Part shown: positions 59,411 through 64,000 of the stretch, one piece after another
How positions within the stretch are numbered: position 1 is the first letter of the stretch
How the letters are laid out: each line of letters starts with the position of its first letter
DNA from: Chondrilla cf. caribensis
Lineage: Eukaryota; Porifera; Demospongiae; Chondrillida; Chondrillidae
Direction of reading: 5' to 3'
DNA length: 64,000 nucleotides
NCBI GenBank assembly: GCA_964020155.1
Contig: OZ026546.1
Span: 2,137,400 to 2,201,399 of the forward strand
Notes under the pieces: generated by a model
What the model saw: the letters and a program-made list of their open reading frames with translations, nothing else
What the model was told of the DNA's origin: nothing
Databases searched by the model: none
Made by a program: the position numbers and the translations under genes

Positions 59411-60192
59411 CATTGCATCTAGTTTGGCTTGCTAGACCCAATTTCTCATTATCGCACAGGGGCGAAAATTAGAAATAGGGTCTAGCAACTATTGTCAATT
59501 TCACACCTTGCGCAATCATCGCCGTGGGTGTTTATAAGCAACAATGCATACAGACGAAGGTTCGAGTTGTATTTTGGACGCTGGAACAATTTCAATGAAG
59601 GGATACAACACGGATGGCGCACGGATTAGAAGCTAGTCACTTAGAAACAACATGCTGCGTCTGTGCTCCCGCTGACGTTCCGCTCAAGAAAGGAGAAAGG
59701 TCGCTGAAGCATTCGCACTCACCGTTCTGGTGTGAAAACTGAACGAAATCAGCTAGATTTCTCTAAAACTGCCAAGCAACGCTATAATCATAGTTTTTCG
59801 AGCGTTACAGTGATCAGGCTGTGAAAGTGGAGAGGCTGGAGACAGAGATGGCTGCTACAAGAAGCAGAATTGTACAGCTCGTCGATCAGCGCGCTCAGCG
59901 CTGTCAGCATATACTGTCGCTCTCTTTTAGAGGTACTGGGATATCTCCAGCCAGCAAGAAGGTAACTTCAAGGCCAGATGTCGTCTACACACTCTTCCAC
60001 ACGTCTATTCTTTAAACGCCCGCAGAGCGGCTAGTGCCAATTACTGGTGGTGTCATTTCAGTTGCCGGCGATTTCATTGCTCAAGCCGAGGTGTGAAATT
60101 GACAATAGTTGCTAGACCTCTCCCTCTCTCTACCGCACCCACGCGTGGTAATGAGAGGTTGAGGTCTAGCGCGCCAGACTACATTGCATCTT
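59411..60192. mobile_element. TIR element of about 780 bp
   Basis: Imperfect long terminal inverted repeats start TGCATCTAGTTTGGCTTGCT and end with the inverted counterpart. Inside them is a perfect 26-bp inverted pair starting CTAGCAACTATTGTCAATTT (59482-59507 and 60090-60115). The interior is GC-richer than its surroundings and holds a 64-codon frame (VERLETEMAATRSRIVQLVD...), possibly a captured coiled-coil-like piece. No transposase domain seen. Confidence 0.6.
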
Positions 60193-60359
60193 ACCATACA
60201 ATGATCCCAGACATCTGCAGATTTTAATTGCGCCATTGTAGAAATATCAATAAGTACTGACAATTCAAGATTTATTAGGCTCACAACAAGACAAAGTACA
60301 AAACAATAAATCATGATGGAACCATTAGGCCCATGGAATTTACCCTAGCATCTTTACCA

Positions 60360-61100
60360 GATTCTCAACACAGTGTTAGAAATAAGGAAACAAAAGTGGT
60401 TGGACAAATGTCCGAGCACTTTGGATTTGGGTTGGACATATTCAATCTGGGTCAGACATTGTTTGTATGGGTCTTCATGCCACATAATGCAACTTAAAAT
60501 TCGCTGTAAAACTATCACTTCATACATTACTAGTCAACAATTCACTATAAAAATCTCCTTATCCAATGTATACCCTATGTTGTTATAGTGGTGTCTCTTG
60601 TGACGTCATTACGCGTATTTCAAAATGGCCGGTTTTCGGTGATTTTGTAGACAAAAACTGCAAATTTCACTCGTTTGAAATAAGAACGGCGATTTTTAAC
60701 AATAACACGGATGTTTAATTACTAAACAAAGTGATTTAAGACCAGCTTTCATGGCAGTAGCCCTTTAATTGTGCTTGGCCAAATGTCCGACCCCAGCATT
60801 TTTGGATCGGACAAATGGCCAAAATGGTCGGATAATGTCCGAAGTCCGACCGTTATTTCGAGCACTGCAACAGTGGTAACTATTCAAAGTGCGATAAGTG
60901 ATAGTTAGGGTCTGGTCATGTGAGACAAATGCACTTCCAAAAAGAATAATTATAACAGCATCGATGAAATCCTAAATGGTATTCATGATTCATTGATAGA
61001 TACCATTTAGCTTGCTACTGTACATTATATCTAATTTGACGACATACCAAAGAAATTAACTAAAAACATGAATATTAACTTACATTCAAGTACCGGATAT
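60360..61100. other. Non-coding stretch with GGACAAATGTCCGA-type repeats
   Basis: Words such as GGACAAATGTCCGA recur near 60.40, 60.79 and 60.82 kb around an insert with a perfect TGACGTCA (about 60.60 kb). No exon found. Confidence 0.35.
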
Positions 61101-61172
61101 ATACATTGGATTGCTATTGTGAACAGAGAGATCTCAAACCAATTTATTTAAGATTCAAGCAACAGTACTGAC

Positions 61173-61444
61173 CTCCACAGGTGTGACCATATTGCATCCA
61201 GTAGTAAGTCCACAATTGTTGCTTGGAATAACTGTAAAGCTGTGATCTTCAGTTGAAGTTAGTCCATGAATAATACCTGGACTGGTACAGTTGATGCTAT
61301 CCCCACAGTTTGGTGATGAGGTAGGACAGTAGGCGACTGTAGTGGATGTGACTGCAGGAGGATTAAGTTGTTCCCAGGTAACACCAACACTAGTGCACTC
61401 ATCATCAAATTCACTGTTGACATTTGTTGGACATAAAGGAGTGA
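61173..61444 (-). CDS. Fibronectin type III-like exon (minus strand), cysteine-rich
   Basis: Acceptor TCTCATCTCAG, phase 1 start; donor GTGGAG|GTCAGT leaving in phase 0. It encodes PLCPTNVNSEFDDECTSVGV, TWEQLNPPAVTSTTVAYCP, NCGDSINCTSPGIIHGL and HSFTVIPSNNCGLTTGCN. The P..P.N......V.W..P.. and HGLT....SFTV..N.CG pattern is FN3-like with added cysteines. No adjacent exon could be assigned; it may belong to a minus-strand gene running in from beyond the window or be a captured exon. Confidence 0.6.
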
Positions 61445-63345
61445 CTGAGATGAGAAACATAAGGGAATGTACATAAATAAATAATGTACATAGCTTGGGT
61501 TACTACATTCTTAGCACACTTGAGTGTTTCTCTCATCATCAAAAAGCATAAATATGAATAGAAAGAAAGAACATAGGCTATCATGGTGATCTGCAAAAAA
61601 CTGGGTCTAAATGTTCAGAAGTGACATCTAACATATTCTTCAGTTCATTCAGTGTATCATGTGTAAAGTATATACACTATTCTTACAGGATAGATTCCAC
61701 TTAAATGCAGTGTGCACAATGTATCAATAAATTGTGTTCATACATACATGATACGGTCATTAGTTTGAAGATACGACAATAGATCTATGTGACTGTTATC
61801 ATCTTGATTTGTACGTGTGCTTGAAGGACAACTGACAAGAAGTTTTCAACTTATTATCAACTGAAAATATCAAATCAGCAACAAAGAGAGTAGTTAAGGT
61901 CATTCAAAATTCTACACTACTGGTCCATTTTACTCACTTACAGGTCTGTCTTCCATTAAGATACACATATTCGGAGATGATGTGCCATGTCATCACATCG
62001 GGAACAGTTAGTATGAATACGACACAAATATAATGGTATTACTACCTCTTTTGCACACACTATTCAATTAAATGTCATTTAGCCTATTATAATAGCTGCA
62101 TCTAAATTCTATGTTACTGTAGAGGTATACCAGTGAGCTGTAGGGGGGCTTCAAAGGCTCTGTGAGGAGAGCCTGCAACCAAGTCAAGAAGACTAAGAAT
62201 TTGGCAAACATAACTCACTGGTCACTCAATTTTTGCATATGTACTTCAAACAACACTCCTTCTAATCTCCTTAGCACATTTACAATTTATGTGATTGCCA
62301 TAAAGGGGCCAAAACTGATACCTACTTTTATAGATTTGCATAATAGGGTTTATGATAACATAGATACTCTATACCCCCACGTATAGAGTATCTATGATGA
62401 CAACAAATATAACAAATAAACAAGTTCATCTGTCACTAGGTGAGCAGTGACTATGTACTAGATACTATGGCAATGTTGTGAAAATAGTCAATCAAACGAA
62501 AAGGTTGAATGGCTACTGTTGTTGTTACATTGACTACTCTTTACAGAAACTGTTGGACCAGGTCTGGAAGGAGTACTGATAGCATACAGAAAAAGCCTAT
62601 CTCATTGTTCCCAACTAGATCATTTAGTGTACTTTTTGCCCTTTTGTAGCTGACTTAAGCAACAAAAGATCCCAGTAATTTGTGTTCAAAAACTTGTAGG
62701 ACTGCTGCCCTCCGCTACGATTATACATTAGGCACTACACGTTGTAAAAATCTCAAGGTCTCTAAAAATAAGGGTTTATCTTATTATTATTATAAGGTGA
62801 ATTGTCCTAATTCCAGTCATTTATCACTCTAGGCCAGCGGTTAATTTTTTAATGTGGAGAAAGAGTATAGCTGTCAGGTAATATAAACTACCATCCCTCA
62901 CTGGTTTGAGGTACAAATTTTCTTTGTTAAGTCTCTCTCTGCAACGAGTTTAAGTGATTAATTACCTTTGAGTAGGCATCAATATAAAACAAGAAATGTT
63001 AAAACTTCACTTGATGAGCATTGAATGGAACAAACACTAATTTATCCCATTCATGCATCACAACTACTGCTTTTTATGATATAAGCCTTAATCCCCTTCC
63101 AACCTCCTCTGCCAGCTTAAACTTTGGCAGGTGGTGAGGTAGGGTTCACATTATCACAAATAGGCAATTCTCGAGAAATCCACCTACCTTTGTTTGCCCC
63201 GAATTTCTGGTGATTGGGCGTCTTTTCAAACTTTTTGTTCTAGCTGTGAAAAACTGACATACTAAAGAACACCCTGACCAAATAATTAGGTTGATTATGG
63301 CATCTTAGCGGAGCAAGTAATTATAAGCCTTTCATAAAAGTTTGA

Positions 63346-64000
63346 CGATGCATTAGAATATATACTCTGCTATACCTTTAAGAACGATAATATTAGTTGA
63401 TAAATCTGAAAGAAGCCATTCAATTTAATTTATCACATGGAGCTATAGGCTGCTTGGCAGTCCCCAACAGATTTCAAAGAACCTCATATTAGAGTTGGTA
63501 TTTGGTGATGACGTTCCATTTATTTTAGTTTTTCACTCCCATTTGAAACCCTTTGTGTTACAAAATTAGTCATCCTTCATGCAATTCAATACAATTTATC
63601 ATGTAAATTAAAAGTAGTAACACATTTTATTATACAACGAACACATAATATTATAGGCAGTTTGTATGCAGCGAATTTTGTCTGAGCAAATTTGTCAGTC
63701 GTTTGTATTCCTAACCTAGATTATTACATATTCATGTGGTGCGATACCTTACTCTCATTGTAAACACCTGGCTCTTTCAAACACTTTGATGAAAAATAAA
63801 GTGCAAGGAGGGTTGAGCAACCACATATTATCATTATTACTGTAGGCATGAACACATTTACTGTATGGAATGAAATGATGCGGTTATAATTATTAGGCTT
63901 GATTAAACAATTGAAGAGATACATTTTATGACTAGTATGGGGAAATGACACTGAAAATATGGCAGCCCTGTGCTATACGCCCATGACGTTTTGCAAACTG
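63346..64000 (-). repeat. Inverted copy of a gene A intron segment (18.24-18.90 kb)
   Basis: Read on the minus strand this matches the intron before the gene A stalk exon almost base for base, up to about 150 bp short of that exon, where it joins the segmental duplication. It suggests a minus-strand class 1 receptor gene, broken here and continuing beyond the window end. Confidence 0.75.

Larger units (their letters stand above)
58850..63345. repeat. Right copy of the segmental duplication, interrupted
   Basis: 58.85-59.39 kb matches 1.15-1.69 kb, 62.26-62.34 kb matches 1.69-1.77 kb, and 62.71-63.345 kb matches 2.10-2.73 kb, all in direct orientation. The middle (59.4-62.25 kb) is unique to this copy. 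Confidence 0.75.

Overview
This is a stretch of animal nuclear DNA, AT-rich, intron-rich and crowded with mobile-element debris. Short exons encode Ig-like, fibronectin type III (FN3) and calcium-binding EGF domains, bounded by GT-AG introns and interrupted by LINE fragments, MITEs and microsatellites. The repertoire (single-pass Ig/FN3/EGF receptors with tyrosine-containing tails, many short introns, abundant TIR elements) suggests a demosponge such as Amphimedon. That placement is inference; nothing here proves the species.

The core is a direct tandem array of four paralogous receptor genes on the + strand: A (10.9-21.1 kb), B (26.8-36.3 kb), C (39.8-43.7 kb) and D (50.1-56.5 kb). Each has a signal-peptide exon, an Ig-like exon, an FN3 exon, one or two EGF exons, then a membrane segment and a cytoplasmic tail. 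Every internal exon of the intact architecture starts and ends in phase 1, so exons can be added or skipped without changing the frame. There are two 3' designs. A and B (class 1) have a Pro/Ser/Thr stalk exon, a separate membrane exon and a long tail with four tyrosine sites. C and D (class 2) carry membrane and tail in one exon. Both tails share the core IYEDP-x5-IKM-x2-SPAYQTV. Only C is intact as read (5 exons, 380 aa). A, B and D each have frameshifts, stops or insertions, nearly all in skippable exons. D has a 5'-truncated LINE inserted inside its tail exon, which extends the reading frame into a receptor/reverse-transcriptase fusion.

Upstream of B (twice), C and D lies a repeated block ending in a clean splice donor (CCAGGATATTCAAG|GTGAGT), probably the shared promoter and 5' untranslated exon. 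It is followed each time by a minus-strand relic resembling the C-terminal part of Penelope-type reverse transcriptases. A TA-flanked MITE next to this block is present before B and C but absent (empty site) before D.

The flanks hold minus-strand fragments of related genes: a class 1 tail at 0.36-0.58 kb, Ig-like exons at 5.9-6.2 and 23.7-24.06 kb, a class 2 tail fragment at 58.7-58.84 kb and an FN3 exon at 61.2-61.4 kb. A segmental duplication links 1.15-2.74 kb with 58.85-63.35 kb, and the last 0.65 kb is an inverted copy of an intron of gene A. Mobile elements include a retroelement C-terminal ORF (8.5-9.2 kb), a pogo/CENP-B-type transposase relic (47.9-49.3 kb), three LINE reverse-transcriptase fragments, several MITEs, a perfect 282-bp palindrome in a D intron and very long (CA)n/(TG)n tracts. 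I infer that the receptors are adhesion or self/non-self recognition proteins; nothing in the sequence proves a ligand.
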